From: an uncultured Bacillota bacterium
GTDB lineage: Bacteria > Bacillota > Clostridia > Peptostreptococcales > Anaerovoracaceae
DNA length: 17,017 bases
Direction of reading: 5' to 3'
NCBI GenBank assembly: GCA_946408315.1
Contig: CAMJRV010000014.1
Location: forward strand, 1-17,017
Under the pieces are notes generated by a model. The model saw nothing but the letters and a program-made list of their open reading frames with translations, did no database searches and was not told where the DNA came from. Position numbers and translations under genes: made by a program. Each line of letters starts with the position of its first letter. Within the stretch, counting starts at the first letter, position 1. Below, piece by piece: positions 1 to 7,641 of the stretch.

Positions 1-1465
1 GTCAGGCAGCGACGCCGCAGGCTACAGCGCTCCCGCCCCGCTTAACAACCCAAGCGGATTGGCAACAGGCATCAGCTATGCCGGGGGCATTCTCAAAAGC
101 GACGGCAAAGCCATCACCACAACACCATTTTCCGTGGATACCGGACTTGCGGGGAAATCGCTCTCCGGTACGATGATGCTGACCTATGAAAACAGCGAAG
201 TCCCCCCGGACCGCCCGTCCTCTGGAAGCGGCGGTTCTGCGGCTGTACCGGAAAAGAAATCTGGCCAGCCCGTAACAGCGGTGATTTCCGTGACTGCCGC
301 TCCAGGCGCCAACGGCACTGCCAGCATATCGATCCCGGAAAAAGCCCTCAATGACGCAATCGCCAAAGCGCAGGCCGACGCCAGAGTCCAAGGGCGAACG
401 GGAAACGGAATCGCGGTAACATTAAACGTGACCTTGCCCCAAGGCGCAACCTCTCTTACCCTGACGCTGACGCAGGATTCTCTGCAGGATCTGATCAGGG
501 TAGGAGTGGTCAGCTTTGCGATCGACAACGTGCCGGTCAATATTTCTTTCAACCTGGAAGCCTTGCGGGAAATCCAGCGGCAGAGCACCGGCGATGTGAC
601 GATCGCCTTCTCACCAGCACAGAACCTGACCGGCGAAGCCAGAGAATTGATCGGATCAAGACCGGCATACAATACCACAATCCGCTCCATGAGAGACGGC
701 AAGGCCGTTAGTATTATCTCCCTCGGCGGCGGAACGGCCACCCTTTCCATTCCCTACACACCGGGCAGAAACGAGGCCATTGGCTTCCTGTTCGGCGTAT
801 ATGCGGAGGAAAACGGAAAAGCTGCACGCATTGCCGGTTCAGCTTACGACGGGGACACAGGGGCAGTCCTGATTCCAACCGGCCACTTCTCCGCATACGG
901 TGTAGGCTATACGGCTCCCATTGCGAAGTTTACCGACATCGGCAATCATTGGGGCAGGGAATCCATCGATTTTGCAGTAGGGCGTGGACTGCTTAGCGGC
1001 ACATCCAACACCACATTTTCTCCCAACGCCGTCATGACGCGAGGTATGCTGGTAACGGCCCTCGGCAGGCTGGCAAGCGTAGATGTGAAAAGTTACACGA
1101 CCAACAGCTTCACCGACGTAAAGGCCGGTACCGCCTTCCAGCCCTATATCGAATGGGCTTATAAAAAGGGAATTGTGCAAGGGACCGGCGATAACCGGTT
1201 TGCTCCGGACAGGGCCGTTACCCGGGAGGAAATTGCAGTGATCTTCGCAAACTATGCAAAAGTTTCGGGTTACACGCTGCCGATGATCCGTAGCGCAACC
1301 GACTACGCAGATGCTTCCGACATCGAAGACGCCTATAAGTCAGCCGTCGTGTCCATGCAACAGGCAGGGATTATGATGGGCGACAGCGGAAATCAGTTTC
1401 ACCCAAAATCCGATGCCACCCGCGCCGAGGTTGCGACGATGCTTTATCGGTATATCGGCATATAA
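1..1465 (+). CDS. SLH-domain cell-surface protein, C-terminal part (5' truncated by window edge)
   Basis: The reading frame is open from the first bases (frame starting at position 2), so the gene begins upstream of the window. About 487 residues are visible and end at a TAA at 1463-1465. A TTG at 59 could be mistaken for a start, but it has no purine-rich ribosome site and the frame is open before it. The visible part has a Ser/Gly/Pro-rich linker (about 200-260), a beta-rich ZU5-like module (about 269-913) ending in GHFSAYGVGY, and three SLH repeats (about 926-1075, 1106-1260 and 1305-1462). Each SLH repeat keeps the TR signature (MTRGM, VTREE, ATRAE), which in characterised SLH proteins contacts pyruvylated secondary cell-wall polymer. 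The protein is therefore expected outside the cell, bound to the wall. What the missing N-terminal part binds is unknown. It converges with another SLH gene downstream. Confidence 0.9.
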   Translation, partial: SGSDAAGYSAPAPLNNPSGLATGISYAGGILKSDGKAITTTPFSVDTGLAGKSLSGTMMLTYENSEVPPDRPSSGSGGSAAVPEKKSGQPVTAVISVTAAPGANGTASISIPEKALNDAIAKAQADARVQGRTGNGIAVTLNVTLPQGATSLTLTLTQDSLQDLIRVGVVSFAIDNVPVNISFNLEALREIQRQSTGDVTIAFSPAQNLTGEARELIGSRPAYNTTIRSMRDGKAVSIISLGGGTATLSIPYTPGRNEAIGFLFGVYAEENGKAARIAGSAYDGDTGAVLIPTGHFSAYGVGYTAPIAKFTDIGNHWGRESIDFAVGRGLLSGTSNTTFSPNAVMTRGMLVTALGRLASVDVKSYTTNSFTDVKAGTAFQPYIEWAYKKGIVQGTGDNRFAPDRAVTREEIAVIFANYAKVSGYTLPMIRSATDYADASDIEDAYKSAVVSMQQAGIMMGDSGNQFHPKSDATRAEVATMLYRYIGI

Positions 1466-1471
1466 AGTTGA

Positions 1472-1517
1472 AGGGTGTCTCTCCGCAGAATTGAGAAATT
1501 CTACGGAGAGACACCCT
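1472..1517. terminator. Long hairpin between convergent SLH genes, probable bidirectional terminator
   Basis: Arms 1472-1485 and 1504-1517 pair perfectly over 14 bp (AGGGTGTCTCTCCG). After one C/A mismatch, six more pairs follow (AGAATT 1487-1492 with AATTCT 1497-1502), closed by a GAGA tetraloop at 1493-1496. It fills the 65-bp gap between two converging stop codons, the usual place for a two-way terminator. The T-tracts are imperfect: on the plus strand TCTTAGTATGCTTTTT follows the stem, and on the minus strand TTCAACTTTATA. It may therefore work partly as an mRNA-stabilising hairpin. Confidence 0.75.
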
Positions 1518-1530
1518 CTTAGTATGCTTT

Positions 1531-4500
1531 TTAGTCGCCCTTGCCCAACATGTTATACAGCACCTGGGCAGTCTCCGCCCTGGTGGTCATCTCCTTCGGA
1601 CCGAGTTTTCCGCCGTTCCCGCCGACTGTTCCGGTTTCGACCAGCAGCGTCATGGAGTCCTTTGCCCAAGGAGCAATCTGATCAGCGTCCTTGAATCCGG
1701 AGAGCGCTTTGCCGGAATTGCCATGCGGGAGCCGGTCGATGGCCTTGAGGGCATTGACCAGCAGGGTAATCAGCTCCTGTCGGGTGATCTCCTTGCCGGG
1801 CGCATACATATTGTTTCCTGCACCGGCGGTAATACCAAGACGCTTTGCTGCCGCGAGGTAACCGGTGTAGTAAGTATTGCCCGCATCGGAGAAATTATCA
1901 GCGGGGTTCCTATCCGGCGCAATGCCGTAAGCTCTCATCATCAGGACGATGAATTCACCGCGCGTCAGTTTTGATTCGGGGCTGTAATTGTTGCCGCCCG
2001 TGCCGGAGGTAATCCCTCTGGCCGCGAGGAAGCTTACGGCTTTGTCATACCACGCATTCGATGTCACATCCTTAAAGCTCATCCTGTTGTAAGCCACCGC
2101 GTAATTACTGAAATGAGTGATGAAGAAAGTTACCGCTCCTGCAGCCGGATCCCAGCGTCCGTTAGGTACCGACGCCACATTACCGCCGCCGTCGATGTAC
2201 CATATCACTATGCTTTCGGAATTTTTCAGTTCGTCTGCTGTTGGTGTATAGGGTATGGACACGGTTACCGGAGCGTTAGAGTTAGACCAGTCGAGCTGTT
2301 TTCCATCCACAAATAGAGTGAGCTGTACCAGCGGTCTGTCGCCTATGACTGTTTTCACGTCTTCATCCAGGGTGTCCTTATTGCCTTGACCGATAGAAAT
2401 CTGCGCCTTGCTTCCGCTGATTCCCTCGATGTCCGCGAGCATATTTGAAGGAACGGTTACAATACCGCAGCTGGTCTTGAACGAGATTTTGCTCTGTCCG
2501 TCAGCTGTTGCCAGCGCCGGAACAGGAACACCCAGCGAATAGGTATCTACGCCGGGAACAGACGGTACCGTAACAACGGCGGTTTTCCCACCGGACATAA
2601 GGCCCTTGACTGTGCCGACATCCACATTCGCTCTGCCGCTGTTTTTATCGACTATGATTGGCAGAGTCGTATTTGAACCGTTGCCGACGTCCACTTCTGC
2701 TTTATACTCCGGGGTTGGGGCTGTCGAAGAAGTTCCGCCGCCGGAAGAGGAATCGCCTCCATTGGAAACTGCTCCGACGGTGATGCTCAAATTCTGCGTG
2801 TCGCTGCCCCTTGCGTTCGCCGCCATGACCGTGAAAAGGAACGTTCCCGCAGCTGACGGCATACCGGAAAGATCGCCGTCGCTCTCCAGATCAATACCAT
2901 CCGGCAGGGTGCCGTCGGATAAGATCCAGGTCATGGGTGCGGTGCCTGTCGCTTCAATAGAAGCATCGTACTCAGCGCCCACCGTGCCGTCCGGAAGAGA
3001 AGTTGTGACGATGACGGGAGCGACACTGGGCGGTCCATATGCCGGAGTCAGCGTCGTGCCTGCCGGAAATGCTGCCGTTGTTCCTGCCTCATAAAAGGTT
3101 GTTCCGTCCGACCAGCCAAGTACATCCGTGCCCGAGCCGGAGGCAGGTCCGGTATATTGGAAGCCGTTTTCCGGTGTGATTGTCGGCAGTGTCATCATGT
3201 CGGTATAAGCCACCGTGGCGGAGGTCAGCACACCGCTGCCCAGCGTGCCGTTGCCGCCCATATCATAAGTGACGGCTTTTAGTCCGTCGAAGCCCATGCC
3301 GGAAGGGTTCAGGACCTCAAGGGCAGGACGGAAGCCGTTTGTCGCGTTTGTAGAGGTGGAAGAAGCGTAATACCAGAACGCGGAAAACGCTTGACCACGG
3401 TATACTCTCGATGCCGCATCGCTGTTGTATGTGTCCTGTCCCCAGGAGCGAACCCCGCTATTGTTCGGAATATCATTTCCCTTCATCAGAATCTGATCCC
3501 ACTCGTTGCTTTGCGGGATCACCTGAAGCAAGGTGTTTTTTCCGCTTCCCACCGATAAAGATCGCAGTCGGTAAGATACTCCGTTTGCGGAATAATCCCT
3601 GCCAAAAATCAATCCGGCAGTATTGAGGGTCGCCCAGGAAACGGCTTTGCAGATATTGTGATCCGCTACGAAAAGGCTGTGCCGGCTTGGAGCTGCACCG
3701 GCCATTTCCGATGCGGAGGTACTTCCTTCCGCGCCCGCGTCAAGAGAGTAAGCATCTACTGTCCCGGCATAGGTGAAGGGTACCCATTTCAGGCTGCTGT
3801 CCGGCAGGCTGGCATTCAAGGTGCCCGGAAAGCTCTGACCCGACAAGTCAAAATAGCAGGTGCTCCCGACCGGGAGACTGAACTGCTCCTGTGGCGCGCT
3901 TGTTGTTACATTGACGGCTGCCTCTCCGTATGCGCCGGAGTCTGCGACCGATTCCGCCTTCACCGTCAGAATGGAGGATGCTTCATCCACGGCTACGATA
4001 AGCGTTCCATTGTCGATTCTGGTTCCGTAGGAACCGCCGGTGACACTCCATGTAACCGCCTCGCTGAAGCTGCCGGTCCCATCGACACTGGCTGAAAAAA
4101 TCTGCATTCCGCCTTTTGCCACAGCCACAGCCGCAGGATTGACTGATACGCCTGTAATCGTCGCTGCGGCAGGAATGATCTGGGCGCCTGCCGGAAGCTT
4201 GCCGGAGGTTGCAAACCAATAAGAATTCTGCGCGCCCATGGGAACGACAGCTGTTTCAACGGCTGCTCCCGAAAAAACGGTAGAATAGATTGTAGGCGGG
4301 TCAACACCTAAAAAAGTAACAGTAGTCAGGCTTGTGCAGTTTGAAAAAGCCCAGTCCCAGATGGTTTCCACGGAGTCAGGAATCGTGACAGAAGCGATGC
4401 CGGAGCCGCGAAAAGCGCTGATTCCAATCCCGGTCATCCCATCCGGCAGATCGATCGATCCCAGACTGCTGCAGCCGTCGAAGGCAAAATTTCCGATGTC

Positions 4501-4815
4501 TGTTAAATGCTCCGGCAAACTGACGGAGGTAAGGCCGGTACAGTTTGAAAATGCGCCAAAGCCGATCCCGGTGACGGTATAGGTAAGGCTGTCATAGGTA
4601 ACCGTATCCGGGATGATGTAAACAGAATCGCTGTAATTGTTTTCTATCACCTGAACCGTACCGGTGTTTGTGGCTGTGTCCTCCGTCAACACCTTAAATT
4701 TCAGGCCGCTGCCAGAGTCCACAAATTCATCGGCCGCCGCAAGCACAGGGTTTGGTATCGTAAAAACCATAAGCATGCACAGCATCAGGGCAACAATTTT
4801 ATTTTTTACTTTCAT
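1531..4815 (-). CDS. SLH-anchored surface protein with BspA-type leucine-rich-repeat head
   Basis: This is a 1094-residue secreted wall protein. The start is the ATG at 4815, preceded by GAGGGGAG with 5-nt spacing and followed by a signal peptide (MKVKNK, hydrophobic core, cleavage near VLA-AAD, about residue 27). The longer open frame to 4953 is rejected because it runs through a terminator. Order of parts: BspA/LRR_5-type repeats at 55-215 (recurring IG..AF..C..L..V.LP units of about 23 residues); a Big_2-like Ig domain at 216-305; a region at 310-505 with NGFRPALEVLNP, reminiscent of DUF6273-type domains; a Listeria-Bacteroides-repeat-like segment at 514-594; a putative Ig (He_PIG-like) domain at 597-680; a Gly/Ser linker at 685-700; a ZU5-like module at 702-910 ending in THFSNYAVAY; and SLH repeats at 913-960, 975-1025 and 1040-1094 with LTRGE, ITRQE and TTRAE. 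BspA-type LRRs in other bacteria act in adhesion to host or bacterial ligands, so an adhesive role is likely but inferred. It follows the LuxR gene after a terminator, so it probably has its own promoter; a TATAAA-like -10 lies at 4841-4846 but no good -35 was seen. Confidence 0.93.
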   Translation of the reverse strand: MKVKNKIVALMLCMLMVFTIPNPVLAAADEFVDSGSGLKFKVLTEDTATNTGTVQVIENNYSDSVYIIPDTVTYDSLTYTVTGIGFGAFSNCTGLTSVSLPEHLTDIGNFAFDGCSSLGSIDLPDGMTGIGISAFRGSGIASVTIPDSVETIWDWAFSNCTSLTTVTFLGVDPPTIYSTVFSGAAVETAVVPMGAQNSYWFATSGKLPAGAQIIPAAATITGVSVNPAAVAVAKGGMQIFSASVDGTGSFSEAVTWSVTGGSYGTRIDNGTLIVAVDEASSILTVKAESVADSGAYGEAAVNVTTSAPQEQFSLPVGSTCYFDLSGQSFPGTLNASLPDSSLKWVPFTYAGTVDAYSLDAGAEGSTSASEMAGAAPSRHSLFVADHNICKAVSWATLNTAGLIFGRDYSANGVSYRLRSLSVGSGKNTLLQVIPQSNEWDQILMKGNDIPNNSGVRSWGQDTYNSDAASRVYRGQAFSAFWYYASSTSTNATNGFRPALEVLNPSGMGFDGLKAVTYDMGGNGTLGSGVLTSATVAYTDMMTLPTITPENGFQYTGPASGSGTDVLGWSDGTTFYEAGTTAAFPAGTTLTPAYGPPSVAPVIVTTSLPDGTVGAEYDASIEATGTAPMTWILSDGTLPDGIDLESDGDLSGMPSAAGTFLFTVMAANARGSDTQNLSITVGAVSNGGDSSSGGGTSSTAPTPEYKAEVDVGNGSNTTLPIIVDKNSGRANVDVGTVKGLMSGGKTAVVTVPSVPGVDTYSLGVPVPALATADGQSKISFKTSCGIVTVPSNMLADIEGISGSKAQISIGQGNKDTLDEDVKTVIGDRPLVQLTLFVDGKQLDWSNSNAPVTVSIPYTPTADELKNSESIVIWYIDGGGNVASVPNGRWDPAAGAVTFFITHFSNYAVAYNRMSFKDVTSNAWYDKAVSFLAARGITSGTGGNNYSPESKLTRGEFIVLMMRAYGIAPDRNPADNFSDAGNTYYTGYLAAAKRLGITAGAGNNMYAPGKEITRQELITLLVNALKAIDRLPHGNSGKALSGFKDADQIAPWAKDSMTLLVETGTVGGNGGKLGPKEMTTRAETAQVLYNMLGKGD

Positions 4816-4820
4816 ATGAA

Positions 4821-4828
4821 CTCCCCTC
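4821..4828 (-). promoter_or_regulatory. Ribosome binding site fixing the start of the LRR-SLH gene
   Basis: On the minus strand GAGGGGAG lies five bases (TTCAT) before the ATG at 4815. This, with the signal peptide that begins at that ATG, rules out the start 46 codons further upstream. Confidence 0.85.
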
Positions 4829-4904
4829 TTCCATTTTGGTTTTATAATGCATTCAATATGGTAGCATGGAATGGGTCGCCTTACATCACACCAAAGTTGT
4901 GCGC

Positions 4905-4937
4905 AAAAAAGGATACATGTCCGTATTGCATGTATCC
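4905..4937 (-). terminator. Rho-independent terminator of the LuxR-family gene
   Basis: On the minus strand GGATACATG (4937-4929) pairs perfectly with CATGTATCC (4919-4911) around a 9-nt loop, followed at once by TTTTTT (4910-4905). This is a textbook intrinsic terminator 90 nt after the LuxR stop codon. It separates that gene, and the operon it ends, from the LRR-SLH gene downstream. Confidence 0.9.
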
Positions 4938-4959
4938 CACTCTCTCTTTCCATTCAATT

Positions 4960-5022
4960 TTCTGTTTTCCGTATCTCTGCTTTTGCTGTTTGTATCTCCG
5001 CTTCTGTTTTCGATATCTCCAC
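4960..5022. repeat. Three tandem imperfect 21-nt repeats after the LuxR gene
   Basis: Copies lie at 4960-4980, 4981-5001 and 5002-5022, of the form TTCTGTTTTCCGTATCTC plus three bases on the plus strand. They are directly adjacent with no spacers and fill most of the gap between the LuxR stop and its terminator. On the minus strand one frame, shifted by one base from LuxR, reads through all three as seven-residue units (for example AEIQTAK and AEIRKTE) and then stops. Whether this is a decayed coding tail or simply a minisatellite in the 3' UTR cannot be told here. Confidence 0.75.
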
Positions 5023-5026
5023 CCGA

Positions 5027-7609
5027 TTACAGCAGTCCCAGTTCCCGGACCAGCTTAACGCACTGGGCCCGGTTCTTCAGGCCAAGCTTGCTGTAGATAT
5101 TGCCTGTATGCGTCTTGACCGTCCAGAGACTGATGCCGAGCTTATCACAGATATCCTGATTCGTCGCCGCATCTACAATGAGTTCCAGCACCCTTTTCTC
5201 CTGCGCCGTGAGCTGATCCAACAGTTTTCCGGCCATTCCCTCCGCAACCCTGTCACGGGTCTCCGCGGTCTGCAGCAGGCTGCCGCCCATCTGCTTCAGC
5301 AGGCCTGCGGCAAATGCTTTCCGTTCCTTCAGGACGGTCTCTTCCGTCTGCTTCCCCCTTGATTTGATGTAAGCTCGCAGGATTTGGGCAATCGGAGATA
5401 ATTCATCCAGATAGCTTCTGACATACCCTTCCCGCATACCGATCTCCAACGAAGCATCCATATACTTTAACGCAAGACGCGTACGGTGATTCCGAAAAGC
5501 AAGCAATGCCAGGAGATTCAATACTTCAACCCGGCTGTGAAGCCTTCCGTTCTCTGCGGTGAAGGAAAGGAGCCGCTGCAGAAGAAGCTCGGCGTCCTGG
5601 ATTCTGTCCGACGAAATCAGCACCCTCGCATAGACAATCAGCTCAAATTCTCTGCTCCGGCTGGGCTCTGCATATACGGTAAGCTTGCTGGAGGAAACCC
5701 ATTCCTCCACCTGATCTGTATATCCGGTATCGATAAAAAGCCTGCACCGGAACGCACGGAGCAAATAGCTCCAGTGGGGCTTTTCACAGCTTTGGATTTG
5801 CTTTTCACACTCCTCCAGGGCTGAAAAAGCACCGGAAATATCTCCGCTGGCCCGTTTCATCCGTGCAATATCCACCATAGCGGGGACAAGCGCGCCCGGA
5901 CAGTTTGCGCTCCGCGCTTCCTCTATCGCTCCCAGCAGGCAGGGCAGGGCCTCATCCAGCCGGTTGGTTTCATAGAAGTATTCACCGATTCCCAAGGGGG
6001 CATATCCGGGGTTTTTTGAAATGATCCTCCTATAGCTTTCCGTCATTCTTTCATACTGATCCGGAGCTTCTTTGAGCAAAGCTGCCGCTTTACTGATGGG
6101 ACAGCGGAAAAAATAGATGTCGGCCATATTGAAATCGTTGTATTCCGGCATTTTATAGTTCTGAAAGCCTTCCGAAGAGGGCACGAGGGAAATCAGCGAC
6201 AGAAACTTGACGTCACCCTGGCGTACTAACAGGTTTGCCTCCACCATGATGCAATTTCTGCTGCTATAAGCCTCCCACGACGGTAGGCCGGCATAGCGGG
6301 CGTCGTCCCTCAACACCTTCATTCTTTCGATCCACTGCCGCGACAAATCGTATTGACCGATTTCCGCATAATACAGGGCGTATATGGCGGCGGCCTTGAA
6401 GCTATTCTCCCGGTACTCGTCCGGAAGGCGTTCCACCCATGACAGCAGTCTGCCAAAGTCATTTTTATGAATCAGGTGGTCTACCCGGTTTTCAATCAAT
6501 TCATAGGCCTGTTCATAGGCGCCGCCGCTTAAAAAATTTTCAATAGCCTCCGGCAGGAGCCCTTGCTCCTGAAACCAGAGTCCGGCTCTTAAATACAGCT
6601 TCGGAATTTCCTCCGGGTACGTTTCCTCAAGCAGCTCGCGGAGAAAGCTTTTCAGCAGGTGATGATACCGGTACGATTGCCGTTGCCCGTCCAAAGCCGA
6701 CAGAAAACCGTTTCCCTCGGCAATTTTCTTCAGCAGCCGATCCCCATTGTTTTCCCCTGTCACAGCATCGCACAAATCCGGAAGCAACGTGTCCAAAATG
6801 GAGGTTTTCATGGCAAAGGAGCGATTTTCAGGGGGCCAGCTGCAAATCACCTCATCTCTGAGATATTGTCCGATATCCCGGCTGGAACGCGACAACGCCG
6901 GAAATACGCCGTGGCCGCCGTCCTCCATGGAAAGCGTAACTGCAACAAGCGCCGCGGCCCAACCTTCCGTATATTGTTCCACCACGTCCAGTTCATCACT
7001 TTGAAGCGTAATTCCGCGCGCCTGATAAAACCGTAAAATTTCTTCCTCTTCAAAGCGAAAATCCTCTTCCTCCAACCGCTGTACCTGCCATTTAATTCTG
7101 TGTCTGGCCAGGTCAAAATCAGGCTGCGTCCGGCTGATAAAAACCAAATGCATTTTTTCAGGCAGATAGTCGATCAGATAAGACAGTCCGGTCAGGATGG
7201 AAGGCGTGCTGATCAGGTGAAGATCGTCCAGCACAAGGAGGAAATCGGAGGAAAGCTCCGACAGCCTGTCGATCAGGATGCGGATATGAATTTCCGCTTT
7301 CATCAGCTCCGAAGAAGAGAAAACATATTCCACATCCTTGGCGATGCCGCCCGTGAGGCCATCAAGAGCGGCACAGACATATTGCCAGAAGGTCAGAGGG
7401 TCGTTGTCCCGGGAATCCAGCGACAGCCACGCATAGGGCAGGCCGCATTTGCCGAGCCAATCAAGGACGGCGGTGGTTTTTCCGTATCCTGCGGGCGCGG
7501 TGACCAGCGTCAGCTTGCCGTCCTTTGCGTGCTCGAGTTTTCCCAGAAGCTTTTCCCGTCGGATGATATTCCTGTTAATGGCGGGGGCATGAAGCTTGGC
7601 TCTCAGCAA
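5027..7609 (-). CDS. LuxR-family transcriptional regulator, MalT/LAL type (STAND ATPase)
   Basis: The product is 860 residues, close to the roughly 900 of MalT. The N-terminal NTPase has Walker A APAGYGKTT (about 38-46), Walker B LLVLDDLH (about 124-131), a sensor-like FISRTQPDFDLARHR stretch (about 157-171) and TEGWAAAL (about 214). A helical TPR-like middle (about 340-780) should be the ligand- or partner-sensing part. The C-terminal GerE/LuxR helix-turn-helix (about 800-860) is intact, with LTAQEKRVLELI, TNQDICDKLGIS and TVKTHTGNIYSKLG. Family members bind ATP and an inducer, oligomerise and activate transcription; the inducer here is unknown. A TTG at 7609 is chosen as start because AGGAGGG lies 6 nt before it and the protein then begins MLRAKLHAP, as is typical of the family. 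A GTG at 7645 overlapping the upstream stop has a poorly spaced GGAG. The gene lies 32 nt behind the giant SLH gene with no terminator seen between, so co-transcription is likely, and a role in surface-protein expression is inferred from position. Confidence 0.93.
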   Translation of the reverse strand: MLRAKLHAPAINRNIIRREKLLGKLEHAKDGKLTLVTAPAGYGKTTAVLDWLGKCGLPYAWLSLDSRDNDPLTFWQYVCAALDGLTGGIAKDVEYVFSSSELMKAEIHIRILIDRLSELSSDFLLVLDDLHLISTPSILTGLSYLIDYLPEKMHLVFISRTQPDFDLARHRIKWQVQRLEEEDFRFEEEEILRFYQARGITLQSDELDVVEQYTEGWAAALVAVTLSMEDGGHGVFPALSRSSRDIGQYLRDEVICSWPPENRSFAMKTSILDTLLPDLCDAVTGENNGDRLLKKIAEGNGFLSALDGQRQSYRYHHLLKSFLRELLEETYPEEIPKLYLRAGLWFQEQGLLPEAIENFLSGGAYEQAYELIENRVDHLIHKNDFGRLLSWVERLPDEYRENSFKAAAIYALYYAEIGQYDLSRQWIERMKVLRDDARYAGLPSWEAYSSRNCIMVEANLLVRQGDVKFLSLISLVPSSEGFQNYKMPEYNDFNMADIYFFRCPISKAAALLKEAPDQYERMTESYRRIISKNPGYAPLGIGEYFYETNRLDEALPCLLGAIEEARSANCPGALVPAMVDIARMKRASGDISGAFSALEECEKQIQSCEKPHWSYLLRAFRCRLFIDTGYTDQVEEWVSSSKLTVYAEPSRSREFELIVYARVLISSDRIQDAELLLQRLLSFTAENGRLHSRVEVLNLLALLAFRNHRTRLALKYMDASLEIGMREGYVRSYLDELSPIAQILRAYIKSRGKQTEETVLKERKAFAAGLLKQMGGSLLQTAETRDRVAEGMAGKLLDQLTAQEKRVLELIVDAATNQDICDKLGISLWTVKTHTGNIYSKLGLKNRAQCVKLVRELGLL

Positions 7610-7615
7610 GTGGAA

Positions 7616-7622
7616 CCCTCCT
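7616..7622 (-). promoter_or_regulatory. Ribosome binding site fixing a TTG start for the LuxR-family gene
   Basis: AGGAGGG on the minus strand is followed by six bases (TTCCAC) and then TTG at 7609. The spacing is ideal and the match is the best near either candidate start. Confidence 0.8.
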
Positions 7623-7641
7623 CTCTGTAAAATACCAGTTT

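Noticed and set aside
2606..3094. 162-codon plus-strand open frame opposite the LRR-SLH gene, and similar ones opposite the giant SLH gene
   Set aside because: They are mirror frames of low-complexity Ser/Thr/Gly/Val-rich coding sequence with no ribosome sites or domain signatures.
4816..4953. N-terminal extension of the LRR-SLH protein to an upstream ATG at 4953
   Set aside because: It runs through the LuxR terminator hairpin, lacks a ribosome site, and would bury the signal peptide that starts at 4815.
4960..5022. CRISPR-like array
   Set aside because: The 21-nt repeats are directly adjacent and imperfect, with no spacers and no cas genes nearby.
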